Positions 33,884-42,838 of a stretch of 50,348 nucleotides of DNA are shown here, one piece after another. A program made the translations under genes and the position numbers. Position 1 is the stretch's first letter. The number at the start of each line of letters is the position of its first letter. Where the stretch lies: the NCBI GenBank assembly GCA_045641625.1, contig JAZUHH010000035.1, positions 1 to 50,348 of the forward strand, in the 5' to 3' direction. Origin of the DNA: UBA1723 sp045641625 (GTDB taxonomy: Bacteria; Bacteroidota; Bacteroidia; Bacteroidales; Paludibacteraceae). Below the pieces are notes generated by a model. That model saw nothing but the letters and a program-made list of their open reading frames with translations. It was not told where the DNA came from and did not search any database.

Positions 33884-36800
33884 ATGAAGAAAACAATTCT
33901 ATTTGTCTGCGCCACACTATTGTCTTTGACAATACAGGCCCAGAAAACGAAAACTTACACTACGGAAGACAGACTTTACTACGAAGGTAAAGAGATGTAC
34001 GACATCAAGCAGTACAACACAGCTTTCAGATATCTGGAAGAATACTTGGCTGACAAGGATGTTGACAGAGACCCATACTATGGAGAGGCAGAATACTACC
34101 TTTCATGCTGTGCCTATGAGATGGGAAGAAAGGACACTCGTGGAAGACTTCTAAGATTTTTGAAAAACAATCCATATTCACCGCACGCAAACCGCGTTCA
34201 GTTCCTTCTTGGTTCGCTTTCTTTCGACAGAGCCAAGTATAAGGAAGCCGCTCAGGACTATTTTGCTTTTGTCAAGCCTACGAAGCTTAACAAGAAGGAG
34301 CAGGCAGACTATTTCTACCGCTACGCATATAGCTGTCTTCAGCTTCAGGATTATGCAAAAGCCAAGGATATGTTCGTCACACTGCAGAACATGGGTGACT
34401 ACAACTACGAAAAATCCAGCAGATACTACAACGCCTACATAGACTATCACGAGAAGAACTACAATCTTGCACTTCCAGCTTTTCTTTCTCTACAGGATGA
34501 CGCAAACTACGAGGCTATAGTTCCATACTACATCACCCAGATATACTACAGCAAGGGAATGGACGAGAAGGTCTTTGAATACGGACTTGGACTTGTCGAT
34601 AAATACCCTGACAACAAGAACAATACAGAGATCTATAGAATCATCGGAGAATGCTACTTCAAGAAAAACGACTACAGCAGCACTATCAACTACCTTTCCA
34701 AATATGCCGCCGGTACTGACCAGATTCTAAGGAACAACATCTATATGCTTGGAACCTCATACTGCAAGACTAACCAGTGGGACAAGGCAATAGAGGAGTT
34801 GAAAAAGGTCACTCCGATCGACGATGAAATGAGCCAAAACGCTTACCTTAGCTTGGGTAACGCCTACCTGAAGGTCAAGGACAAGGACAACGCAAGAATG
34901 TGTTTCCAGCAGGCTTCTAAAATGGAATACGACAAGGATGTGCAGGAGGAGGCAATGTATAACTACGCTCTTGCAGTTTACGACGGAAGCTACTCGGCTT
35001 TTGACGAGTCTGTAAAGGTTTTCGAAAATTTCCTTGACAAGTTCCCTGACTCACGCTATCGTGACAGCATTTTCGACTACCTTATCAACATCTATCTGAC
35101 TACAAAGAATTACGACGCGGCCTACTCTTCTATCCAAAAGATCAAGAACAAGAATGCAGCCATTCTTCAGGCACGCCAAAGAATCCTTTACTGCATGGGA
35201 ATCCAGAGTTTTTCAGTCGGAGACTACGAGAAAGCAAATGAATTCTTTACTAAGTCATTGATAGACAAGCAATACGACTACAATATCGAAGCTCAGACAT
35301 ACTACTGGAGAGGAGAAGCAAACTATCGTACCAACGATATAAAGGCTGCAACCCAGGATCTGCACAGCTTCATCAGTTGCGCCGGAGCAAGAAACTGTCC
35401 GGAGTTTAACCAGGCACACTATAACTTGGGTTACTGCTACTTCAGCAACAAGAGCTATAGTTCTGCCCTAACATGGTTCCGCAAGTTTGTCAACATTGAG
35501 GACAAGAACAAAACACTTATCGCTGACGCAAATAACCGAATTGGAGACTGCTATTTCATTGCGCGCGACTTCAGCAACGCAGAAAAAAGCTATGCCAAGG
35601 TTTATGCCCTAAAGGGTTCAGGAGCTGACTACGCTTGCTTCCAGCAGGGATTCGTTCAAGGATTGCAGAAAAACTACACAGGAAAGATCAACACACTGCA
35701 GAAATTGATTGCAACTTTCCCTAATTCGGAATACATAGCCGACGCGATGTACGAGATTGGACGTTCCTACGTTATGAAGAAGGACTATAAGAATGCTATC
35801 GACTCATACGACAAACTTTCACGCCAGTTCTTCCACAGCCCTTTGAGCAGAAAAGGAAAGCTCCAAACTGCTATGCTATACGATGAAATGGAGGATTTCG
35901 ACAAGAGTGTGAAGATTTACAAGAGCCTTGTTGAGATGTTCCCTAATAGCGAAGAGGCAAAAACTTCACTCGAGGGACTTAAGAGAATCTATTTCGAACA
36001 GAATAACATTGACGGTTACGCTCAATACGTGGAAAATCTCGGAGGAATCGCCAAATTCGAGATTTCTGAGCAGGATTCTCTAACTTATCTTGCGGCCGAA
36101 AAACTTTATCTTCTTGGCAAATACCAGGAGGCTATCAACAGCTTCAACAAATACAACGACAAGTTTACGAACAGTATATTCAGTGAGAATTCACACTTCT
36201 ATCTTGGTTTGAGCTACTACAACATCGGCGAGAACAAACTTGCCAAGAGCCAGCTTGACATGATCGCTTCACAGTCTGGTTCAGCTCATTTGGAGGAGGC
36301 TCTTTCCACCCTATCGGAAATAGAGATGAAGGAGGGAGAATACAACGATGCAGTAAACCATATCCAGAGACTTCTTGAGATAGCGCAACAGGTTGAAAAC
36401 AGAGACAAGGCAAAAGTATTGCTAATGCGCTGCTACAAGGAACTTAACAAGGTGGACGAGGCAATAACTGCAGCAGATGTCATCATACGCGGCGACAAAC
36501 CGGATCCAAAGGTTCAAAGGGAGGCACTCTACACAAGAGCAAAGTGCTATGAGCAGAAGAACGAAATAATCTATGCAGTAACAGACTACAAGGTATTGTC
36601 CGACAATTGCATGGATGAATACGGAGCTGAAGCAAACTACAAGATTGCGGCATACGCTTTCAATGACGGCAAAGCGGCTGAAGCTGAGAAGCAGATATTC
36701 GACTTCATCGAGAAAAATACTCCGCATCAGTATTGGTTGGCCAAAAGTTTCGTTCTGCTTTCGGATATCTACGTATCTCAAAAGAAAGATTTCGAAGCCA

Positions 36801-36916
36801 AACAATATCTGTTGAGCGTAAGAGACAACTATAAGGGAAAAGATGATATAGCAATGGAAATCAAGGCAAGACTTGACGATATTGAAAGCAGAGAAAAAAG
36901 TCAAATTAAGGAATAA
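33884..36916 (+). CDS. Secreted tetratricopeptide-repeat protein (envelope)
   Basis: The protein of about 1,010 residues begins with a signal peptide (KKTILFVCATLLSLTIQAQ, cleavage after AQA). Nearly all the rest is helical TPR or TPR-like repeats, with units such as YNTAFRYLEEYLADKD, KKNDYSSTINYLSKYAAG, YWRGEANYRTNDIKAATQDL and AMYEIGRSYVMKKDYKNAID. It has no enzymatic domain and ends in a charged helix. It is probably a periplasmic scaffold. The stop is 9 nt before an outer-membrane beta-barrel gene; this pairing recurs in Bacteroidota as far as I recall, and suggests that the TPR protein works with that barrel. I start at ATG 33884; a GTG at 33881 precedes it directly. Confidence 0.88.
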   Translation: MKKTILFVCATLLSLTIQAQKTKTYTTEDRLYYEGKEMYDIKQYNTAFRYLEEYLADKDVDRDPYYGEAEYYLSCCAYEMGRKDTRGRLLRFLKNNPYSPHANRVQFLLGSLSFDRAKYKEAAQDYFAFVKPTKLNKKEQADYFYRYAYSCLQLQDYAKAKDMFVTLQNMGDYNYEKSSRYYNAYIDYHEKNYNLALPAFLSLQDDANYEAIVPYYITQIYYSKGMDEKVFEYGLGLVDKYPDNKNNTEIYRIIGECYFKKNDYSSTINYLSKYAAGTDQILRNNIYMLGTSYCKTNQWDKAIEELKKVTPIDDEMSQNAYLSLGNAYLKVKDKDNARMCFQQASKMEYDKDVQEEAMYNYALAVYDGSYSAFDESVKVFENFLDKFPDSRYRDSIFDYLINIYLTTKNYDAAYSSIQKIKNKNAAILQARQRILYCMGIQSFSVGDYEKANEFFTKSLIDKQYDYNIEAQTYYWRGEANYRTNDIKAATQDLHSFISCAGARNCPEFNQAHYNLGYCYFSNKSYSSALTWFRKFVNIEDKNKTLIADANNRIGDCYFIARDFSNAEKSYAKVYALKGSGADYACFQQGFVQGLQKNYTGKINTLQKLIATFPNSEYIADAMYEIGRSYVMKKDYKNAIDSYDKLSRQFFHSPLSRKGKLQTAMLYDEMEDFDKSVKIYKSLVEMFPNSEEAKTSLEGLKRIYFEQNNIDGYAQYVENLGGIAKFEISEQDSLTYLAAEKLYLLGKYQEAINSFNKYNDKFTNSIFSENSHFYLGLSYYNIGENKLAKSQLDMIASQSGSAHLEEALSTLSEIEMKEGEYNDAVNHIQRLLEIAQQVENRDKAKVLLMRCYKELNKVDEAITAADVIIRGDKPDPKVQREALYTRAKCYEQKNEIIYAVTDYKVLSDNCMDEYGAEANYKIAAYAFNDGKAAEAEKQIFDFIEKNTPHQYWLAKSFVLLSDIYVSQKKDFEAKQYLLSVRDNYKGKDDIAMEIKARLDDIESREKSQIKE

Positions 36917-36925
36917 TAATATACG

Positions 36926-38698
36926 ATGAAAAGAGCATTTTTATATATTCTGTCGGTTTTAGGCACAACTTCAGCCTTTGCACAAATCGACAGTACAAGT
37001 TCCAAAAGCGACACAATCATCCGTCGTGACATCGAGGTTACCAAGGAATACACTCCGGTAATCAAAGAGGCAGGAAAGATAAACTCCATGCCAGAAATCA
37101 AAGATGTCAAAACTAAAAAGTTAGAGGTTAACTATAGAGAGGGCACATCCTCTTTCAAACCAAAATCTAACATTATTCCTACGCTTGACTATGCGACTTC
37201 CAATCAGGAGAAAAACGACTATAGCAAGAAAGGCTATGTCAAGGTTGGAGGCGGAAACAAGGCCTCTTTCCTTGGTGAACTATACACTCCTATCTATAAC
37301 AGCGACGTAACTCTGCTTGACTTCAAGCTAAAGCATAACTCCTCGTTTGGCAAGGTCAATTTTTTCAAGGAGTCATATCCTGAACTTTCCACTGATTTCA
37401 AGACAAAAGGTCTGATAAATGACAATAAGATGCGTCTGTCTTACCTCAGAAGCATTAAAAAGAAAGAGATTGGCGGATACGGAGAATTTGGCTTCAACAA
37501 ATTCAATTATTACGGTTTGAACGAGGATTTGATCAATTTCTCTGCTCTAAATGCAGAAAGAAAAGAACCTGTATATGAAAATGACGAATCTAAAGCGCAC
37601 CACCTTACTGCAGGATTCAATTTCAGGTACAAGAGCAAGGATTTCATAAACAAGTGGAAATATGACTTGCAGACAAACTACAAACTCTTGAAAACAGATC
37701 TTGATTTTGCTGAAAACACTATCTACACGGATTTGAAGGGAGCTTGCAAGGTAAATGATTCACATATCAACCTTCAGTTCGAGATGTACAACATCTTCAA
37801 CAAACTTCCAGAGGATTCTACAGAACTTGGTTTCGAGAGAAACAACAATTTCGGAAACTACACTGTACTGAAGTTCAATCCATATTATACTTTCACTTCC
37901 GAAGTAGGTAATTTCAACCTTGGACTAAAGACTGCTTTCGGATTAGGACAAGGAAGAAAATTCTCGATTACACCGGACATTTTCGGCAATGTGAACATCA
38001 TTGACGAGATTTGGTATCTGTACGCAGGAGTAACCGGAGACTATAAGGTTAACAACCTGCGCAGTGTGATTGACGAGAACATTTACATTACTCCATCGGT
38101 AAGACCCGAAGACACTTATACTCCTGTAGATGTTTACGTTGGAACAAAATTCAACATATTCAGAGCTGTCAGTGCTGACTTTCATGTTGGCTACAAAGTT
38201 ATAAAGAATCCTTATTTCTTTGTAAATAAGATAGTTAAGGTTAACAGTTTAACTTCTTACAATACTAACACTTTCGATGTTGTCTATGATGACAACGCAG
38301 GAAACTTCTCGTTTGGTACTGGTATCAACTACAATTGGAAGAACACACTAGATGTCTCATTCAAGTTTGACTACAACAAATGGATACTTGACAAACAAGA
38401 GGAAGCCTGGCAATTACCTTCAACTTTGATAGAAACAAACGTGGCATACATTGCTACTGACTATCTTAGATTCAATGTATTCTATAACTTCACCGGAGGA
38501 CGCAAGGCGTTGGTAAATGGAAATGTTGTGGAAATGAAGAATGTCAACGATGTTGGTCTCGGTGCTACATACAAGGTTATGAGCTTTCTTGATGCCTTTG
38601 TGAAGTTCGATAACACATTAAATCAAAAGTATGAAAGCTGGTACGGCTACCCTACTCACAGATTTAACTTCATGGCAGGTTTGACTTTGCTATTTTAG
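36926..38698 (+). CDS. Outer-membrane beta-barrel protein partnered with the TPR protein
   Basis: A signal peptide (MKRAFLYILSVLGTTSAFAQ) is followed by a short conserved segment, RRDIEVTKEYTPVIKEAGKI and NSMPEIKD, and then by alternating beta-strand sequence for about 480 residues (for example YVKVGGGNKASFLGELYTPI and FNYYGLNEDLINFSALNAER). It ends RFNFMAGLTLLF with the terminal aromatic expected of barrels inserted by BAM. There is no TonB-box or plug domain that I can see, so it is not a standard SusC/TonB receptor. The EYTPVIKEA region may bind the TPR protein. Function is unknown. Confidence 0.83.
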   Translation: MKRAFLYILSVLGTTSAFAQIDSTSSKSDTIIRRDIEVTKEYTPVIKEAGKINSMPEIKDVKTKKLEVNYREGTSSFKPKSNIIPTLDYATSNQEKNDYSKKGYVKVGGGNKASFLGELYTPIYNSDVTLLDFKLKHNSSFGKVNFFKESYPELSTDFKTKGLINDNKMRLSYLRSIKKKEIGGYGEFGFNKFNYYGLNEDLINFSALNAERKEPVYENDESKAHHLTAGFNFRYKSKDFINKWKYDLQTNYKLLKTDLDFAENTIYTDLKGACKVNDSHINLQFEMYNIFNKLPEDSTELGFERNNNFGNYTVLKFNPYYTFTSEVGNFNLGLKTAFGLGQGRKFSITPDIFGNVNIIDEIWYLYAGVTGDYKVNNLRSVIDENIYITPSVRPEDTYTPVDVYVGTKFNIFRAVSADFHVGYKVIKNPYFFVNKIVKVNSLTSYNTNTFDVVYDDNAGNFSFGTGINYNWKNTLDVSFKFDYNKWILDKQEEAWQLPSTLIETNVAYIATDYLRFNVFYNFTGGRKALVNGNVVEMKNVNDVGLGATYKVMSFLDAFVKFDNTLNQKYESWYGYPTHRFNFMAGLTLLF

Positions 38699-38729
38699 CG
38701 GGAAGAAATAAAAATCAATTCTATGAATA

Positions 38730-38772
38730 AATGGTTTAAGTTTTTTCTTTCTAAGAAAAAACTTAAACCATT
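38730..38772 (+). terminator. Long hairpin after the beta-barrel gene
   Basis: A perfect 20-bp stem (38730-38749 with 38753-38772) with a 3-nt loop starts 31 nt after the stop. The following sequence is attattatata, AT-rich but without a clean T run, so it may stabilise or process the transcript as much as end it. Confidence 0.7.
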
Positions 38773-38802
38773 ATTATATATAAAATCACATACTTCTTTG
38801 CT

Positions 38803-39624
38803 ATGTATAATAAAAAAATAAAAATTTTATTCATAACTTTTATTATTTACATCTTTGTCACAAATGTGATATTTGAAATAATTAAAAACAATGATTTGAA
38901 TAGCAAAGCAGTATTTTATAAAACTCACTTTACAATTCTTCTGGTATATATAATATTAGGAATCTACCTGATCATAAAACATTCAAAAGAAGAAGCTGAA
39001 ATATACAAAAAAAGCAAAGAAAACGAACTTGTAGCTACACTTGCAGCAGCTGTAATGCGTAGTGATGGAGTTGTAAGCGATAAAGAAAAGAATATTTTCT
39101 TCAACTACATCAAACATAAATATAACGATAAAAATAGAGAAAAGGAGATAATAAACATTCTATACGAAAAATTAAAAAATCCCGTTAAAATCGTTGATAT
39201 TTGTTTAGAAAGTAAAGAATATGTTCATTATAACAGAAGATTTAGCATTTGCCGAGCTATGTTCCGAATAGCATCAATAGAAGATGGTATTTGCGAACAC
39301 GAAAAAAAACTACTCGAAAAAACAATGAATCTTCTATCACTATCTAAAGTTGATAAAGAGCACCTTCGTAATGAGTTTGGTTTCAATCATAGATTTAAAG
39401 AAAAAGAAAAGAAGCCTATTGATAAGAATATTTCCGCAAGTCTAAAAATTTTTGGACTTGGCAACAAAACAACAAAAGAAGATATAAAAAAGAAATATAA
39501 GGAACTTTGCTTTGAACATCACCCTGACAGATACGAAAATTGCGATGAAATGATTAAAAATTATCACAATGACATGATGAAGTCCATAAACGAAGCATAC
39601 GACATTTTACTCAAGAATTACTAG
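38803..39624 (+). CDS. DjlA-like membrane co-chaperone: TerB domain plus C-terminal J domain
   Basis: The 273-residue protein has two N-terminal hydrophobic segments (about 6-24 and 44-60). A TerB-like helical domain follows (about 75-195, ATLAAAVMRSDGVVSDKEKN). The last 60 residues are a J domain with the HPD tripeptide at 240-242 in CFEHHPDRYENC, which would stimulate DnaK. DjlA of E. coli has the same order of parts. The gene is markedly lysine- and AT-rich compared with its neighbours, is bounded by the long hairpin upstream, and ends 5 nt before uvrC. Confidence 0.88.
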   Translation: MYNKKIKILFITFIIYIFVTNVIFEIIKNNDLNSKAVFYKTHFTILLVYIILGIYLIIKHSKEEAEIYKKSKENELVATLAAAVMRSDGVVSDKEKNIFFNYIKHKYNDKNREKEIINILYEKLKNPVKIVDICLESKEYVHYNRRFSICRAMFRIASIEDGICEHEKKLLEKTMNLLSLSKVDKEHLRNEFGFNHRFKEKEKKPIDKNISASLKIFGLGNKTTKEDIKKKYKELCFEHHPDRYENCDEMIKNYHNDMMKSINEAYDILLKNY

Positions 39625-39629
39625 TAACC

Positions 39630-41435
39630 ATGGAAAAAGAAATATCAAAACTTAAGCAAATAGTTCTTTCTCTGCCAGAGAATCCTGGTGTATATCAATA
39701 CCTCAACAAGGAAGGGGTAATTATATATGTAGGTAAAGCAGTAAATCTGAAACGACGAGTATCATCATACTTCAACAAATATCAGACTTCTCCAAAAGTT
39801 AGAGCTTTGGTTAAGCAGATAGAGGATATAAAATATATTGTTGTTGCTACAGAACAGGATGCTTTGCTTCTTGAGAACAGCCTTATAAAGAAACATCAGC
39901 CGCACTACAACATTCTGCTTAAAGACGATAAAACATACCCTTCTATTTGCATAAAACACGAGTCTTTTCCGAGAATTTTCCAAACTAGGAATATCGTTAA
40001 AGACGGATCTCAATACTTTGGACCATACACTTATCTTCCTGCTATGAAGACTGTGTTGGAACTGATACACGACATATATAAGATACGCACATGCAAGTAT
40101 GCTCTAACAGAGGACAATATAAAGAAATGCAAGTTCAAGGTTTGTCTTCAATATCACATCAAAAAATGCGATGGATACTGCGAAGGTTACTCTAACGAGG
40201 AAGAATATCTGTCCAACCTTAAAGAGATAAAGATGATTCTGAAAGGAGACGTAGATATTCTAGAAGGATACCTAAAGACAAAGATGACCAAGGCAGCAGA
40301 AGAACTAAAGTTTGAAGAAGCACAAAGAATAAAAGACAAACTGGAAAAGATATCTCTTTATCGCTCAAAATCGACCATTGTCAGCAGTATAATAACAAAC
40401 GTTGATGCCTTTGCGATAGAAATAGAGGACAACAATGCCTATATTAACTTCCTAAAAGTGATGAACGGTACTATTACCCAAGCCTACACTTTCGAGTACA
40501 AGATAAATACTGAAGAAGAAAAAGAGGACATTCTGTCAAGCGCGATAACTGAAATGAGGGAAAGGTTCAAGAGCTATTCACGAGAAATCATAGTTCCTTT
40601 TCCTATAAACTTTGCTTTGGACAATGTAACTATAACTATTCCTGAACGAGGAGACAAAAAGAAACTGTTGGATCTTTCAAAGAACAATGTAAAGCAATAC
40701 AAGTTCGACAGACTTAAACAGGCAGAAAAGTTTAATCCAGAACAGAGAGCAGTCAAGTTGCTTACTGAACTTCAGCACAAATTGGGACTTAAAGAACTGC
40801 CTCTGCATATTGAAAGTTTCGATAACTCCAACATTTCCGGTACTGATGCTGTAGCCGCTTGCGTAGTATTCAAGAATGCAAAACCATCAAAAAAGGACTA
40901 CAGAAAGTTCAATATCAAAACTGTGGAAGGCCCAGACGACTACGCTTCTATGCAGGAAGTCGTTGAACGAAGGTACACAAGAATGAGAGATGAAGGAGAG
41001 AAATATCCTAACCTTATAATCGTGGATGGTGGTATAGGTCAAATGGAATGCGTCAGAAAGGTGATCGAAGAAAAATTGAACATATACATACCTATCGCCG
41101 GACTTGCAAAAGATGACCACCACAACACACGCGAATTGCTCTTTGGTTTTCCTCCGGCTCACGTTGCTCTGAATCCGAACGAGTCTTTATTTAGATTTCT
41201 TGCATCAATTCAGGACGAAGTACATAGATTTGCCATATCATTTCATCGGGAAAAACGAAGTAAAACACAGATTCAATCTTCTCTTGATATCAAGGGTATT
41301 GGCGAATCAACAAAACAAAAACTTATCAAAGAATTCAAATCCATCAAGAAAATAAAAGAATCTACGGTCGAAGAACTTTCTAAAGTGGTCGGAAATTCAA
41401 AAGCGACTATTATTTATAATGAATTTCATAAATAA
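39630..41435 (+). CDS. uvrC: UvrABC excinuclease subunit C
   Basis: UvrC makes the dual incision in nucleotide excision repair. The GIY-YIG nuclease domain at the N-terminus shows PENPGVYQYLNKEGVIIYVG; the four-cysteine region CKYALTEDNIKKCKFKVCLQ and YHIKKCDGYC (Fe-S type) follows. The UvrB-binding UVR motif is at about 205-240 (AAEELKFEEAQRIKDKLEKI), the RNase H-like endonuclease domain includes HIESFDNSNISGTDAVAACV and IVDGGIGQ, and a C-terminal helix-hairpin-helix has IKGIGESTKQKLIKEF. At 601 residues it has the usual length. It is followed by the parS region. Confidence 0.97.
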   Translation: MEKEISKLKQIVLSLPENPGVYQYLNKEGVIIYVGKAVNLKRRVSSYFNKYQTSPKVRALVKQIEDIKYIVVATEQDALLLENSLIKKHQPHYNILLKDDKTYPSICIKHESFPRIFQTRNIVKDGSQYFGPYTYLPAMKTVLELIHDIYKIRTCKYALTEDNIKKCKFKVCLQYHIKKCDGYCEGYSNEEEYLSNLKEIKMILKGDVDILEGYLKTKMTKAAEELKFEEAQRIKDKLEKISLYRSKSTIVSSIITNVDAFAIEIEDNNAYINFLKVMNGTITQAYTFEYKINTEEEKEDILSSAITEMRERFKSYSREIIVPFPINFALDNVTITIPERGDKKKLLDLSKNNVKQYKFDRLKQAEKFNPEQRAVKLLTELQHKLGLKELPLHIESFDNSNISGTDAVAACVVFKNAKPSKKDYRKFNIKTVEGPDDYASMQEVVERRYTRMRDEGEKYPNLIIVDGGIGQMECVRKVIEEKLNIYIPIAGLAKDDHHNTRELLFGFPPAHVALNPNESLFRFLASIQDEVHRFAISFHREKRSKTQIQSSLDIKGIGESTKQKLIKEFKSIKKIKESTVEELSKVVGNSKATIIYNEFHK

Positions 41436-41443
41436 AACAAGTC

Positions 41444-41465
41444 CAATGTTTCACGTGAAACATTG
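41444..41465. promoter_or_regulatory. parS site 1 (ParB-binding palindrome)
   Basis: The 16-mer TGTTTCACGTGAAACA at 41447-41462 is identical to the canonical chromosomal parS consensus. Flanking bases extend the palindrome to 22 bp without a mismatch. It lies 9 nt past the uvrC stop. Confidence 0.95.
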
Positions 41466-41484
41466 AACTTATTTTTAACATCGC

Positions 41485-41516
41485 TTAAGTAATGTTTCAC
41501 GTGAAACATTACTTAA
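41485..41516. promoter_or_regulatory. parS site 2 (ParB-binding palindrome)
   Basis: A second perfect TGTTTCACGTGAAACA at 41493-41508, 46 bp centre to centre from the first. The palindrome extends to 32 bp (41485-41516) and includes the stop codon of the convergent U32 gene at 41509-41511. As RNA it would form a strong stem, so it could also end transcription in both directions. Confidence 0.95.
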
Positions 41517-42759
41517 TATTCTCTATCTTATAAAGACGATCTGAAGGACGAATTTTCGCAGGAACTTTAATAGAAACTAATTGACCACGTTCTGCAGACT
41601 CAACGGGACCACAATCCAAATGTATTTCTTCAGCAACGCATTCAATAACTCCGGTTGTTGGTCCTGTTATTAGAAGAGAATCACCCTTCTTTAATCCGAA
41701 CTTTGTTTCAATCAAGAATTCAGCTACACCAATTTTAGAATAGTATCGAGTATTCTTTCCAATATAAACCTTGCGTGTAGTAGCTTCAGAACCATAAACG
41801 TTACTCCATTCTCCTAATCTTTGACCTAAATAGTAGCCGTTCCAGAAACCACGATTGAATACTGTTGACAATCTCTCATTCCAATTATTGATCTTATCTT
41901 CTGTAAAAGTATCATCAAGGTATGAATGAAGAGCCTCGTCATAACAAGAGACAACAGTCTTTACATATTCAGCACTTCTTGCTCTACCCTCTATTTTGAA
42001 TACTCTAACTCCGGAATCTATCAACTTGTTAAGGAAATGAATAGTCTTTAGGTCCTTTGGAGACATCAAATATTTGTCATCAACCTTGATTTCTATATCG
42101 CGCTCGTCATCAAATAGTCTGTAGGAGTGACGACAAACCTGGTAACAAGAACCGCGATTTGCACTGGCATTAAGTTCATGCAGACTCATGTAGCATTTTC
42201 CAGATATTGCCATGCACAAAGCTCCGTGGCAGAACATTTCAATTCTTAGAAGTTCTCCCTTTGGACCACATATATTCTGCTCCTTGATTTGGTCATGAAT
42301 GTATTTTACCTGATCCATATTTAGTTCACGGGCAAGTACAACTACATCTGCAAACTGAGCATAAAACTTAAGAGCTTCAGCATTTGATATATTCAACTGA
42401 GTGGAAAGATGAACCTCGACACCAACACTTACCGCGTAAAGTATTACTGACATATCCGAAGCAATGATTGCAGAAATGCCGTTAGTCTTAGCGGCATCTA
42501 CATAAGTGCGCATATCATTTAGGTCCTCGTCATACATTACGGTGTTAAGAGTAAGGTAACTCTTCAACCCGTTCTCTTTACAAATAGATGCTATCTTTGC
42601 AAGGTCTTCGACAGTAAAATTATTGGCAGAATGAGAGCGCATATTCAGTTTGCCTATTCCGAAGTAAACTGAATTTGCACCTGCCTGAATAGCTGCAGCA
42701 AGTGATTCGTAACTACCCACCGGAGCCATTATTTCAAAATCTGATCTCTTAAAACTCAT
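41509..42759 (-). CDS. U32 peptidase-family protein (TrhP/YegQ/RlhA type)
   Basis: The U32 signature is clear: EMFCHGALCMAISGKCYMS (about 178-196) and NRGSCYQVCRHSY, with APVGSYESLAAAIQAGANSV at the N-terminus forming the TIM-barrel start. Family members act in RNA hydroxylation (TrhP in tRNA 5-hydroxyuridine, RlhA in 23S rRNA) and not as proteases in the cases studied. A beta-barrel C-terminal domain (about 330-416, VAEFLIETKFGLKKGDSLLI) follows. At 416 residues it has the TrhP-like shorter form. It converges with uvrC and diverges from dusB, another RNA modification gene. Confidence 0.9.
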   Translation of the reverse strand: MSFKRSDFEIMAPVGSYESLAAAIQAGANSVYFGIGKLNMRSHSANNFTVEDLAKIASICKENGLKSYLTLNTVMYDEDLNDMRTYVDAAKTNGISAIIASDMSVILYAVSVGVEVHLSTQLNISNAEALKFYAQFADVVVLARELNMDQVKYIHDQIKEQNICGPKGELLRIEMFCHGALCMAISGKCYMSLHELNASANRGSCYQVCRHSYRLFDDERDIEIKVDDKYLMSPKDLKTIHFLNKLIDSGVRVFKIEGRARSAEYVKTVVSCYDEALHSYLDDTFTEDKINNWNERLSTVFNRGFWNGYYLGQRLGEWSNVYGSEATTRKVYIGKNTRYYSKIGVAEFLIETKFGLKKGDSLLITGPTTGVIECVAEEIHLDCGPVESAERGQLVSIKVPAKIRPSDRLYKIENIK

Positions 42760-42775
42760 TATCTTTGAATTAAAT

Positions 42776-42806
42776 TTGGTGCAAAATTATAAACTTAATA
42801 CTTTTG
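42776..42806 (+). promoter_or_regulatory. Promoter of dusB
   Basis: TTG (42776-42778), 20 nt, TACTTTTG (42799-42806) fit the Bacteroidota consensus and spacing. The leader to the dusB ATG is about 25-30 nt. Confidence 0.65.
42782..42789 (-). promoter_or_regulatory. Candidate -7 box for the U32 gene
   Basis: The minus strand reads TAATTTTG, overlapping the spacer of the divergent dusB promoter, so the two promoters share the same 25 bp. No clear -33 TTG is seen. Confidence 0.45.
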
Positions 42807-42838
42807 CACGAAGAAAAAATATAAGAATTTTTAGAATA

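Noticed and set aside
38723..38821. 32-codon ORF (MNKWFKFFLSKKK...) before the TerB/J gene
   Set aside because: Its sequence is the long hairpin itself, it overlaps the next gene's start and has no promoter; low-complexity AT-rich DNA explains it.
41447..41508. The two palindromes as an insertion-sequence remnant or phage attachment site
   Set aside because: The 16-bp core is exactly the parS consensus and no transposase, integrase or target duplication is nearby.
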